Shown: positions 40,798 through 52,965 of the stretch, piece by piece | Layout: every line of letters starts with the position of its first letter | Position numbering within the stretch: position 1 is the first letter of the stretch | NCBI GenBank assembly: GCA_034509425.1 | Contig: JAVTVJ010000117.1 | Coordinates: 2,108,001 to 2,172,000 of the forward strand | DNA length: 64,000 nucleotides | Origin: Eopsaltria australis | Lineage: Eukaryota; Chordata; Aves; Passeriformes; Petroicidae | Direction: 5' to 3' | Notes under the pieces: generated by a model | What the model saw: the letters and a program-made list of their open reading frames with translations, nothing else | Databases searched by the model: none | Told to the model about the DNA's origin: nothing | Made by a program: the position numbers and the translations under genes

Positions 40798-42034
40798 CAG
40801 GAGTAATTACATTAAAATTAGATTTTCCTAGAAATTACAATTAGATTTGTTTATAAAGTGTCAAAATATGTAATTTCAGCCATCCAGAATTCCTCCTATG
40901 CCCACTCCCCTATTTTAAAGCTCAGTGATTGAAACATGGTCAGGAATTGTATCTTTTAAAAGTCAGGAACTGTTTGGCAACAAATTTATATGACACCCTC
41001 TTTAATAGAAGAAAAACAGTAGCCAAAAGTTGTTTTTAAAAGCCAAGCAACAGCGAAGCATCACTACTTGACTCCATATTCCTTCTACATGACAAGTGTC
41101 ACACCCTGCTTTAAAAAATAATAAGACTATAAAGAATCAAGTTGTTCTTGTCCATCCCTAAGATTTTAATTTTATCACACCAAATGGTAAACAATCTGTT
41201 TGGCAACTTATGATCTATTTTTACCAGGTAGCAGGAGCATAACTTTTTCCTATTGAAAGAATGACAGACAAGAAATCAGTTTAAATATATTAACGTCACA
41301 GCTTTAATATAGGAAAAGTGCAAATTACTCCTGAGGTCTCTGCTTGAGGGTTGAATGGTAATTGTTTGCTTAAAGTAACCTACCTGCATTCAACCCATGT
41401 CAGAGACAAAAAGAAGCTAAATGGTTTTAAAAAAAGGAAATTAACTTTTCCAAAGCAGACAAGAAACCCTAGTGAGTTCTGAAAAATGAAATTTTTTAGA
41501 CTTACATGTAATATTACAAATATTTGATAATACACTTGTGCTAAGGTAACTGTACTAAGCTCAAGATGTTAAAAAGAAAACATCCAAGTTTAAAATACCA
41601 TAAGATAATATGAGCCACAACATTACGGGACCTGAAATCAGCCCAATTTTGGAATAGAATCATCTGGACTTCTGTCTCCTACCATCCTCTCTTTCCATTC
41701 ACTAGAGTTATAATTTTCTGACAACTGGTACCATTTAAAAATAAATAAATATAAAATAGAACAGAATTTTTAAAGCTCTATAAGTAAGTTTCCCCTGTCC
41801 CCTATATTCTTACACTTTTTTTATTTGCTCACATTGGTAATAATCCACCATGGAACTTTATGAGGACGCTTTCAGGATTTGGTTTTTCTGGATCAGGAGG
41901 ATGCTTTCGTGGTCAGTCTCCTCCTCACTCTTATTTCCTGTCTTTGTTCACATTGTGGAGTGGCCTTGAAGAATCACACTGGATCATTTTAGGGTGAATT
42001 CTGAGTGTTGCATCAGGAGCAGCAGCAGAAGCTC

Positions 42035-42548
42035 AGGGATGATCTTTGGCCTCTGCTCAGCCCTGCTGAGGACCCTCAGGAGAGCTGTGCCCACTGCTGG
42101 GCTCTCCAGCCCCAGACAGACACGGACACTGGGGCCAGTCCTGCCCAGGGTCACCAAATGGCCGAGGAATTTGAGCACCTGAGGAGAGACTGGAGTGTTC
42201 AGCCTGGATTAGAGAAGGCTCAGGGAGTTTACACCCATTCATAGAAACACCCAGTGTGATGGGCTAAAGAAGATGGAGCCAGCTGGGTTCCAGTGGAAAG
42301 ATAAGGGACAATGAAATACAGAAAATGCCCTTTAATCACAAGGAAGAGCTTTATTATTGTCAGCACAGACAAGTGCTAGAAGGGGCTGCCCACAGAGCTT
42401 ATAAAGAGTCCTTTCTTGGAGATAGCCAAAATCTGAGTGGATGTGGCCATGAGCAGCCTGCTGCAGCTGACCATGCTTTGACCAGGTGTGCTGGACTAGA
42501 CCATCTCGAGACATCCTTTCCAAAAGGAATGATACTGTGATACTAAAC
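42035..42548 (+). mobile_element. Degenerate CR1 LINE fragment
   Basis: The CR1 blocks are in plus-strand order: TCTGCTCAGCCCTGCTGAGG, TGTTCAGCCTGGATTAGAGA, the GGACAATGAAATACAGAAAA region, the GCTGCCCACAGAGCTTATAA region, and GTGCTGGACTAGACCATCTC. Strong divergence marks it as older than the copies at 35.7 and 46.6 kb. Confidence 0.7.
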
Positions 42549-45221
42549 TGGAAGGTGTCCTCCATCCACTACCAGACATCCAAGTCCATGTCTGATTAGA
42601 GACAGTCTGAAATAAAATCCCCATCCCTCCTCAAAAGCATTGGCAGCACAGACATCCTTTCCTCAGCACTTCCTGCTTCACTTTAAAAATCTGCAGGGTT
42701 TTTGCCACATTTCTTACAAATGTAAATCCATTTTGTCACCACAGACAGATGATGATGCAATTTTTGCTGTTCCCATGAGTGTCCCTGGCTGCTGAGGTCT
42801 AACATCCTGATGGCAGACCTTCCATCCTTTCAGCCACTCCTTTTTCCCCCTTTCTCAGTAGTCACTTCCCCTCATGAGCCTTCTGATCTGCTTCCACAAA
42901 TGGAAAATTCTCTCCCTCTCCAGAAGGTTCAGAACAGGCAGCAGCCAGGAGGACACAGCAGGCAGGGACCTTCCTGCCACCTTCTCTGCCACCCAGAGAA
43001 GGCCCTGGAAAGAACACAGCCCACAGTTCCTCTTACCTGAACACCTCTGAGTCAGGCTGCGGAACACAGGTGAGTGACTGAGCATTTTTAAAGCTTATAA
43101 TCAACTTCACCACTCTCAAAAGTGCTGTGGACAACAGTCTGCACCATTCCAAGTATATGCCAAATTCATAAAAGTAAATTGTTCATGCTCTCAGGCACTT
43201 AAAGGCAGCTTTTGTGCTTGATTGATGGAATCCATGTCCATCATTACCTTGTGCTTTTCTCCAGTTTTCCTGCGTGCTTCATTAAGCACGAGCAGAACTC
43301 CCAAGCTTTTCTCAGCAGGGCTCAGCCACCTGCTTCACTGAGCTCTGATGTGTTAAGGGAACTATACAAGATTCCTTTTAAGTTTATTTTTTAATTTTGC
43401 TCTAGTTTAATCCTTTCCAACTACATGACATTAAGAGATCCAAGGGTAGGACAAGGAAGTGTTCATGTAAGGTTTTATAAAAGCATGGTACAGCTAGACA
43501 GCATTTCAGCCTGTTTCCCATTTAATATTTCAAATCATACAGATGGAAAAATGACATGGAAAAATGAGAAGACAACCCTTAGAAATTTAAATAAAAATGG
43601 GGTTGCTTTTGACATACATACATTCCACCTTTTCCATTTACAGGATTGCCAGTTGTCTTGAATTTTGTCACAGGAGACTCCCAGTTTTGATAGACCTGTC
43701 ATGTGCCCTGTCAAACAAACTTACAAGAGATTGTAAAATGTGTAGAGAGAAGTATCTTTCTATTGTGGTGTGGGGATGACAGCTTTATGAATGATGTCAA
43801 GGAAAAATGTTGTTCTACAGAGCAAATATCTGGCAACTTATTATACACTACTCACCCACTGCCCACATTACTCAGATGTTTCAGGCCTTGCTCTCCCTTT
43901 CTCCTGCTTCAAATTCAAATATTTTGCTTTTTCATGGGCTACTTAAAAAATGTAAAGGAAGGGCAACACAATAAACAACTTAAGTTTGGTAACTGGATTG
44001 AGAATAATTAGGGAGTTTAGTAATTTTCTGTATAAAGGAGATAAAAATAGAAACTTAAACCACAGATGTCCTGTAAGTGGCTGCATGTTTTCACTGATTT
44101 TGTTAAACCAATAACACCATTTTATGTGTACTCTCATATTTTGAAGTGCTTCTTTGAAACATCTGATGCAATTATCAATGCATGAACATACAAATATAAA
44201 TCAAAAATAAATCCTGGCTCACACTAGGAGTTCTAATACAAACCCACACCCTAAAAAGTTACAAATCAGTACAATAATGTAAAGAATAGATGCTTTTTAC
44301 TCCAGGTTTTTTACAGCTCACAGCTCTCTCTTAGTACTTGCTAGGATGCATCTTCTTCAAAAATATTTAAGGCAGCATGTTTTAAATGCTCATTTGCTTT
44401 TCTCTCTTTCAGTTAAAAAACCTACTACACAGCAAGTCTGAAGTTTTCCATAGCTGGACACCTGTTCACCTGCATTTACTGAAATTCACTGCTGTAATAT
44501 AAAAGGAAAGAATCTCTATCCTAACTAACATTAAATTAACCAATGGCAAGGTCTGCAGAGAAAAGTTCTGAGTTCATACTTCTAAGAAATCACCACGTAC
44601 AACCAAAAGAGGATATCTAAAGAGCAGTGCAAGAACACAAAAAACCTCTCAACCCTCTCACAGACACAAATAGTATGAGATTCCTTGAAAATGACAGGAG
44701 AAATGGGTGTGAATGTCTTTTTCTGTACAAAACAAAGCTGAATTCTACGTATTCAGTAACCCTCACTGATCCTCTCTTCTCTGATCCTGTTCAAGCTTTC
44801 CCTGAATCCAGAAGAACTTTCAGCATCTCCCTCCTTCAAGCGTTTCTTCACATCTTCAAAGAACTCCACTATGCCAAGCATATGGACTGTGAAGCACGGA
44901 CTTCAAAAGCAAAATAAAAGCCTGGTCCCCAGTCTATGGGACACACTCACGTGTCCACTAATTCTGCATTACGATTTCTGTCAGTGTCCAACAGAGCCAT
45001 CAGGCTTAGCAGCACGCTGTGTCCCAGATCTGGGATTCTCAGAAAGCACTGGCATCGTGTTTGCCATCTGTCAATCAGTCCACAGGCACAGAGATGGTTG
45101 AAAGCAGGAGGTGACAAACTAAAGTTGGCAACTTAAACCATCCCAGCACTTCACAGAGGTGCTCAGGGTGCAGTAATAGTGATTTTCTTCTCTTCCACCA
45201 CAGTATTTTCCACGTGAAATT

Positions 45222-45456
45222 TTTCAGCCTGGGAAAGAGGAGGCCTCACGAGGACTTAATTGCAGCCTTCCAGTATCTGAAGGAGCCCACAAGAAAGATG
45301 GAGACTATTTAAAACAGCATTTAGTGACAGGGCAAGGGGGAAATGGCTTCAAATTGAAAGAGAGTAGGTTTAGGTTAGATATTAGGAAGAAATTCTTTAC
45401 TGTGAGGGTGGGAAGGCACTGGAACAGGTTGCCTGCATTCCATGATTTTATGAAAT
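45222..45456 (+). mobile_element. CR1 LINE fragment with internal deletion
   Basis: TTCAGCCTGGGAAAGAGGAG, AGCCTTCCAGTATCTGAAGG, the GGCAAGGGGGAAATGGCTTC block, and TAGGAAGAAATTCTTTACTG with ACTGGAACAGGTTGCC are standard CR1 segments. The sequence then jumps to the CATGATTTTATGA tail, so the usual stretch between the two is missing. Confidence 0.82.
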
Positions 45457-46599
45457 TCAGTGTTACTCAGTGATATGTTTCATCTACTAATCCATTCTGC
45501 TTTAAATCTTCCCTGATTTGCAGCAATGTGCCACTTTAAAAAAAATCACCGAAATGCCCATCATTGTAATGCAGAGGAAATAATTAAAAACCTTAAATTA
45601 TGTTAATAGAATTTGTAAAATGATGTTCTGCAGTTTATCATTATGCTACGGTATGCTTGAGGCATGGTACTGACTTCAAAGCTCAAATATCTACAGTCTT
45701 GTCTAAAAGATCTTCTTTTATCCCACAACACAGAGAGTCTTCCTCACTTCCGGAATACCTGTCCTGCACTCATCTCTAAGCCTGGAACTGTGTGACAGGT
45801 AATAAATTCAGGATTAATCTAATGTATTTTAAATCATTATTAATGGAATCCACTAATCTGCTTATGCTTTTAAGTGGTTGTATCAGTCAAAACATTAAGA
45901 GATGTGACAGACAATTCCTGCATGCGAAGTTCCAGGTTGCTGATTTATCCACAGATGTGGAATGTTTACTTCAATCAAGCTAAGAAGTTGGTGTCAAATG
46001 TTTTAATGTATAGAAAAACTACCCAGAAATTCAGCTTTGTGCTGCTGCAGATACACAGCACCACACGGAGGAGAGCACAAGGAACAAGAGAAAGGATTGT
46101 AGCTTGATTTCCTGCACGATACCTAAAAATCATTACCTCTGAAAGATAAAAACCTCTTCCTTGTAAAAAAGCCCAATATTCCAAATATGCCTACAAATGT
46201 TCTCACTTCAAATTTTCTGAGTATTTTAACAGCAAACAACTCATTAAATTCACAGCTAAACATACTAAATTTGGTTCTGCTCTTAAAACAGCAGTTCCTT
46301 TGAATGATGGTGATGGATGGTGTAATAAGTGTTTTGCACAGCAATGTTTTCATGTTTTAATTACACACACACTCAACAGATCTCCCAGGTGTCTTTTCCT
46401 GCACCAGCTCACGAAGAATTCCTTTATCCACCATTACTTTATCCACAACCTGAGAGTCTGAGGAATTTTATCAGGAAGATCTGACAAGCAAAAAGCCAAC
46501 AAGGAGGGCAAAAAGGATCATCTTAGTTTTGGGTGGACATTATTTCCAGACCTCGAAGGGTGCAGGAGGAGAAGAAGGGCAGGAGGGGCAGCCAGCACA

Positions 46600-47130
46600 G
46601 AGCAGGGATCACCCCTGCAATCCAGGGATATTTCTGGGGGGATTCTGCCCCTCTGCTCCACTCTGGTGAGATCCCACCTGGAATTCTGCATCCAGCCCTG
46701 GGGCTCCCAACATCAGAAGGATGTGGAGCTGCTGAAGAGAATCTGGAGGAGACCACAAAGATGCGCTGGGGGCTGGGACACCTCTGCTCTGGAGACAGGC
46801 TGGGAGAGCTGGGGCTGTGCAGCCTGGACAAGAGAAGACTCCAGAGAAAACTTAGAGCCCCTTGCAGTGCCTGAAGGAGCTACAGGAAAGCTGGAGAGGG
46901 ACTTTGGACAAGGGGCTGGAATGACAGGACAAGGGGGAATGGCTTTTAACTGAAAGGGAGTAGGCTTAGATTAGATACAGGAAGATACTCTGGGCAGTGA
47001 AGGTGGTGAGGCCCTGGCACAGGTTTCCCAGAGAAGTCATGAATGCCCCACCCTGGAAGTGCCCAAGGCCAGACTGGATGAAGCCCCAAGGAGCCTGGTT
47101 TAGTGGAAGGTGTCTCTGCTTATTGGACTG
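46600..47130 (+). mobile_element. CR1 LINE fragment, 3' region
   Basis: The blocks run in plus-strand order: GGTGAGATCCCACCTGGAAT, ATCCAGCCCTGGGGCTCCCA, GAGACAGGCTGGGAGAGCTG, CAAGAGAAGACTCCAGAGAA, GACAAGGGGGAATGGCTTTT and GGCCCTGGCACAGGTTTCCC, then TTTAGTGGAAGGTGTCTCTG. The last 50-60 bp of the CR1 end are lacking. It is followed about 120 bp later by the solo LTR. Confidence 0.88.
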
Positions 47131-47250
47131 GGCCAAAATCAAAGGAACATCCTCACAACACTGGCACAGGTGGACAGTTTACACACACAAACACCAACCC
47201 TTGTTCCTTCACAACAAAAGATTCCCTATAATTATTCCACTTTCTGGCCA

Positions 47251-47870
47251 TGTGCAGTGTGGCAGCCACTGAGGCCCAGGAAGATCCGGAAGGTCCCAAG
47301 GGATCTAAGGGGCCATGGTGGAGGGCTGCTCAGGTTTGAGAATCCTCCCCTTCTCTCTGGAGAAAGATAGTTTCTTCCACATGATTGATGTGTTCTTCCT
47401 ATGCTAATTGTACCCCCCTGACTGGACTGTTTGTTCTCCACCCCTTATGCATATGTATCTGTATCTGGAAGGTTCTGTGCTACCCGGTACTCCATTGGTT
47501 GTGGTTCTCTCTCTCCTCCCCTTCCCTCTCCTCATTGTTCTGTGTAAGCTTGTCCCGCCTTCCCCCCGCCCCTGGACCCTCAGCAGATTGGTTGTTTGTT
47601 GCTGTATAAAAGTCTGTGCTCTCCTTTGTTCTGAGTCTTCTGTCCCTGGACTCATTTGAGTGAGGAAGTGTTAATAAACTCCTCAGATACCCACACAGAA
47701 GATCCCTCCCTTATTCTTTTCCCCTGGACCTGCTAGGATTTGTCTCTGCACTCTCTGGCAGGGTGGCAGAGTCCACAGCAGGAGCTGAAGCAGCCCCACC
47801 AGAGCGGCTCCACGGGGGACGCTTCTGGGACACGTTGCCGGACTCTGTCCCCCGGGACAGTCCCTGTGCA
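47251..47870 (+). mobile_element. Solo LTR with 5-bp target-site duplication
   Basis: About 620 bp beginning TGTGCAGTG and ending CCCTGTGCA, flanked on both sides by GGCCA (47,246-47,250 and 47,871-47,875), as expected for retroviral integration. Inside are a TATA box (TATAAAAG, 47,605-47,612) and an AATAAA (47,673-47,678) 61 bp after the end of the TATA box, giving U3-R-U5 order on the plus strand. No internal retroviral genes are present, so it is a solo LTR left by recombination. A slightly different 5' end (TGTGGCAGCC at 47,258) is possible but gives no matching duplication. It is inserted next to a CR1 copy inside the TRAPPC9 intron. Confidence 0.65.
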
Positions 47871-50800
47871 GGCCATAGTGCGGTCTCAAGTTTTGCCTGT
47901 TTCCATCCTTATCATCCTCCATGAGCTTTTACATCTTATTCTCCCCCCATCCTGTTGGTGGAAGGGAGCCACTGCAGGGGTGTCTGGCAGACAGCCAAGG
48001 TTATCCCACAATACTGCACTTGTCTATAAAAATATAGTTTTAATTTAAATTTTGTTCTTACTAAATCTCAAACAGGTAATTTTTTTCTCTCTTAAAATGG
48101 CCTCAGAAAACAACTGCATTCAGTCGCTCCATAGCATTCTAACATGAACTCACTTCTCTCCTGGTTTCTTCGTATTTATGATATAATTTGATGTCAAAAT
48201 TTTAAACAGTTCCTGATAAGAGTCTAGTGTATTCATTAACAATAAAGTATATACTGGGAATAACCAGAAAAACACAGGAGTTCTGATTCAGGATCATGAC
48301 AGGAACTCAAAAAGACTAATAAGTAAAATATAGCCTGTAGAAACTTAACAATATATTCTTGTACTTGTAAAGACTGTGAAGAACTAAATCCTTCTGGGTC
48401 TTCAACACTATGGCTCATTCCAATCATTATATCTGTGTAACCCAAAAAAATGAAGCATTCAGCACTTCATGAACGTCAAACTGACAGATTAAAATTAACA
48501 ATAATAATTGTACTCAATATTTACTTTAAATTGTCTTTCCTAACATATTGCCATTGAATCCTTTATTTTCTGTCCCTTCCAGATGATTAGTTCTCCTGTT
48601 CCAGCCCATGTGTCATCATGGAGAACTGCTGACTCGGTCTAAATGCAAGCAGCTTGTCAGAAACATCACCGAATCTGAGTTAAATATAGGTGGTGAACCA
48701 TAATAAATGTGTCACTTACATTGTACTGCACCCTTATCAGTTCCAAAACCAAAAGGACCTATTCACATTTTATATTTTTATTAAGTAGAAAACAAAATGT
48801 AAAGGGGATCAAGTTACAGAAAGATTTCAGAACTGCGTTAGAGTTGTGGAAAAAGAGAATATAGAGTTTAAAAGTCAATGACACAGACTAAAGAAAGGAA
48901 ATCCTTCATCTTTCAGAAGGCAGCACTCTTATTTTGGGACAAGGCACTGACTTTATAGCTTACTATTTAAATATATTGCTGAAAGAATTATATTTCAGGT
49001 GAGACATAAAACGCGATCGTTTTCACACTCAGAGAAGTGTTAGCCTTCATGTTTTGGACAAATTTCATTTGGACAATTACATTCCAACTAACTACTCCTG
49101 TGATTTCCAATGTCTAAGAGTCACCCAAACAAATGACACCACCTTAGCTCTCAGACCAGAACATGAGGAACTAGAAGGTCACTGAGATAAACAGCAGTGT
49201 ACGGGTAGACAGCTTTAAATGTCAGCAAGGCAATTTGGGGAAGATATAAAATACAACCGAGAATTAAGCAGCATTTTTGAAAATTATGCTGAAAAGTATA
49301 TGGGATCTTTGGTTAAGTCACAGGCACAGGTTAGGGACTGAATGAATTAACCCATGAAATTAAGTTTTAAACAGTGAGTCCTTTATTAGTAAAAGTTACT
49401 TCTGTATTAAGTGGAGTTGCTTTCTATGATTTGGCCAAAGAAAACCCTGTTTTATGTGCATGATCTCTGTTTTCAGACACCAGACAGTGGAGTAAGGATA
49501 TCTCTTCAATATTCCTTACAAGGAATACCACAAGCACACAGGAAATACTGGGTCAGAGGGAAAGAGGTAAAGAAGACAAGGAGTTATAAAAATAATTCAT
49601 ACAAAATAATGACTGACTGTGAGTGCAAGAATGAAAACATTATCTAAAATAGCCTTGAAAATGGGTAAAGTCCAAGCAACACATTGCTTAGAACGTATTA
49701 GGCAAGATTAAAAAATACAAAAACTTGTTTGATTTGTTAGAAGACTGAAGACTATAATATCAAAGGTAAAATTTTAGAAAATTGAGAAGGGTCAGACTAG
49801 GAAGTGTTTTTTTCATAACATCTATATTTTTTCATATAGGAATTCTTTATGTTTGAATCAACTCCTTGCATCAAGCATTGGAATAGAACCAAGGTATTTT
49901 GATTGTTTAAAAAATGCGGCAAAACAAAGACTTTGGAATAAGGAAAGAAATACACAGGAAGAAAATAAAATAACTAAATCGTCTTTTTGAAATATGACAG
50001 GAAAGTTTAGCACTTACTTTACAGTTTTGAAAGATAGCAGCCATTCAATAAATACACTGAATGTTAGATTTATACCTGATAAAAAAAAGTATAAAAGTAC
50101 TTACGTTGTAAAGAAGTACACCAGGAAAATAAGACAATATTTTCTTACTAGATTTATTTACTTGAGATTACTTTCAAGATCTTGCATTGCCATTGCTCAT
50201 ATAAAATATCCTGCTAAAATAAGCTATCACTCCTCTGAAAAAGAGATATAACCACTGAAACAGCACTTGACTACTTGACACCCAACTGCACCCATCTAGC
50301 AAACCACAATCATCCTGCTGAAAAAGCTTCTGAAGCCCTGAGGAGTTCATACACTTATCCCAGAGTAGATTAATAGATATTTTGTATATTCTATAGCACT
50401 AAGTGTGTATCATGCTTATCTTTTGGAATAAATTAGCACCTAAGATAGGAATCCAAAAGGTTAGTTTCCTTCAGAAGAGAAGAGATTATCAGTCTGGTTC
50501 TTGATGCACCTCAGACTTCCACCCTACTGCTTCCATTTGATATCACAGACATAAAAGTCATCCTTTCAATGACTCCACTAAAATTGTCCTACTTTTTAAC
50601 CTTTGATGGTAAATTCATTCTTCTTTAAACATGAGAACCATCTTTTCCTTTAGTTAACATCCTTTTCCATAACACCTTATTCTGTTGAACGCTTCAATAA
50701 CATGTAAATAAATGCACAATCCACTTTAATCCTACATTACAAAACCACCTTGTAAAAGAAGGAGCTAAAGACTGTAAGTAAATGTTGAATGTATTTGTTA

Positions 50801-51789
50801 GCTCACCCTTAACACTTCTAAAAAACTGTATTAGACATTTGCAGCATGACAGTGATTTGCTCTGCAATATGGTATCTCCTCATGAAGGCATTTTGTATTT
50901 TTATTGTAGACACTTTCAAAAGGCACATTAGTGCTTTACTTGTGGTGAATCCAAATCATTCATCTGAAAACTCATAAAACACCTATGCACTGCTTAGGAA
51001 AGATGAATTTCCCAGTGCTTTCTCACAGTCTTCTGTCCAAATCCACTTAAAGTGAGGAGAAGCAAGTTTTGTCTCGATCCACAATTGCAGAAAGGAATTA
51101 CCTTCTAAACATACCCCAAAGCAAGATTAAAACACAAACAACATTACATCTTGGGATCCACAGTGATAATTCAGCTTTTTTTTTTTTCATAAAGGAGGAA
51201 AGAAAGACAGAAAATAGGAAAGTAGGATGAGGACTTTGAGAGTGGCAACATCACATTCATCTGACAGATGCATGCAGAACTTAATCTCTGCTCCCCAGAA
51301 GTTCATTGCCTACTCCTTGGTATCCAGGCTGAATTCACTTGACGGATCAGAAGTTTACAGCTTGCTCACCTGATGGCTCTATAAATGACCTTCAAACAGG
51401 CCACCTCATTTTCTAAAAGAAAGAAGTGTCTAAAGGTTTTGTTAGAGGCAGTTCAAAGCTTTACGTTTCAAAGCTTCATATTCGAAGAGGCAATGGAGAA
51501 GTCTTTTTTCCTTTTTACTTGTTCACTACACCTCCAAAAGTCTGTCAGGTTATTTACAGGAAAGCAGAATCACCATGTTTGAGGTGCTCACCTTGATACC
51601 AAGAAAATTACTTCAAAATCAGACATTCAGCCTCCCAGAACTTCGGACTTTGTAAAATAGCTTTGTGTTTGTCAATGATCTTAGATAAAGACTCAAGAGA
51701 ATAGAAGAGCCCTATTCTCCTCTGGCAGATGCTCATTCATAAGATCTTTCTGACCCATTCCCTTCATCCTTCAAGGCAAGGGCACTTAA

Positions 51790-51960
51790 AATTCAGGCCA
51801 TGGAAACAATTCGTGGAGTATTATTAATGCAATAATCAGTTAATACTGACTAATAATTAAGCAGGCTAGTAAAAATTTATCTAATTACATTGCTCATCAA
51901 ATTAATGTTCTGATGCTGTCATGCTATTTAAAAACTACTCTTCTTCAAAGCAACAGCTTA
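51790..51960. promoter_or_regulatory. Candidate conserved non-coding element
   Basis: A dense set of TAATTA/ATTAAT-like words (TTATTAATGCAATAATCAG, ACTAATAATTAAGC, ATCTAATTACATTGC, CAAATTAATG) in unique sequence without any repeat signature. Conservation is guessed from pattern only. Confidence 0.2.
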
Positions 51961-52812
51961 GTGAGATTTTTCACAACCAAGCCTGTACTTTAGACCTGGT
52001 GTTTGCTTGACCTTTCACATCTACAAAACCGTAAGATATTGGAGTAAAGTGAGTCCCAAACCTATTGAAGTTGGCTGAATTGGGCTGTAGCACTGCCACT
52101 GCACAAATCACAGCCCAGGGCAATATTGCACAGGCCAAAGCCAGGAAGTCCCGTGTAATCTTGCAGGATGCAATGGGCAGTCTCAAAAAGACAAAGCAAC
52201 TCGGCAGAAAAGAAAACAGTCTCAATAAATTTCCCAGAATATTGGTTTTGAAGCATTACACCTGTCTCCCATTCTCTGGAGAGATACTATATAAGACAAA
52301 GTCAATGTGCATCTTAAAGGATTAAGAGACATAATACAATATTGAGACAAAAACAGGATCTGGAAATTGGAGGTTTTAATGGTTTTGTTAAGCAAGCTCA
52401 TGGCCAACAAACACTGTTTCCAATAACTGTAGCGACTGAAATATAATTGAACATCTGGATAACTCCCAATTAGTCCTCTCTCAAAAAAAACTACGAACAC
52501 AAACTCAAATGGACAACAAAACTGAGAGAAAAATAAATTAAAAGGCAGTAAGTACATCTAATGAAACAAGTTCCTTCACAGTTATGGCCCAGAGACAACT
52601 ATCACAGGACAGAAAAGGAGAGCAGTGTAAGCCACTGATCCAGAACAGACAAAGAATAATATATAAATAAAAGAACTCCAAGTTCCTGTAAAAAATCGTA
52701 TCTGGATAGCCAAAGAAACAGACTTTTTGCAGAGCATCAATTGAATCCTCCATCCCAAGTCAACATAATTCAAGAGGTACGAAGCCCATCACAAAACCAG
52801 CAGCAAGCGTAT

Positions 52813-52965
52813 CTAGAGATTCCTCATCCCTGGAAGTGTTCCAGGCCAGGCTGGATGGGGCTCTGAGCAACCTGGGAGAGTGGAAGGGGCAAGGGGTTGG
52901 AACTGGATGATCTTGAAGGTCCCTTCCAACCCAGACCACTGTGATTCTGTCATTCTGTGATTCTA
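52813..52965 (+). mobile_element. CR1 LINE 3'-end fragment with tail repeats
   Basis: CCTGGAAGTGTTCCAGGCCA, GGCTGGATGGGGCTCTGAGC, and GGTCCCTTCCAACCCAGACC followed by tail repeats of ATTCTGT(G/C) type. Only about 150 bp of the 3' end is present, the usual form of a short 5'-truncated CR1 insertion. Confidence 0.9.
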
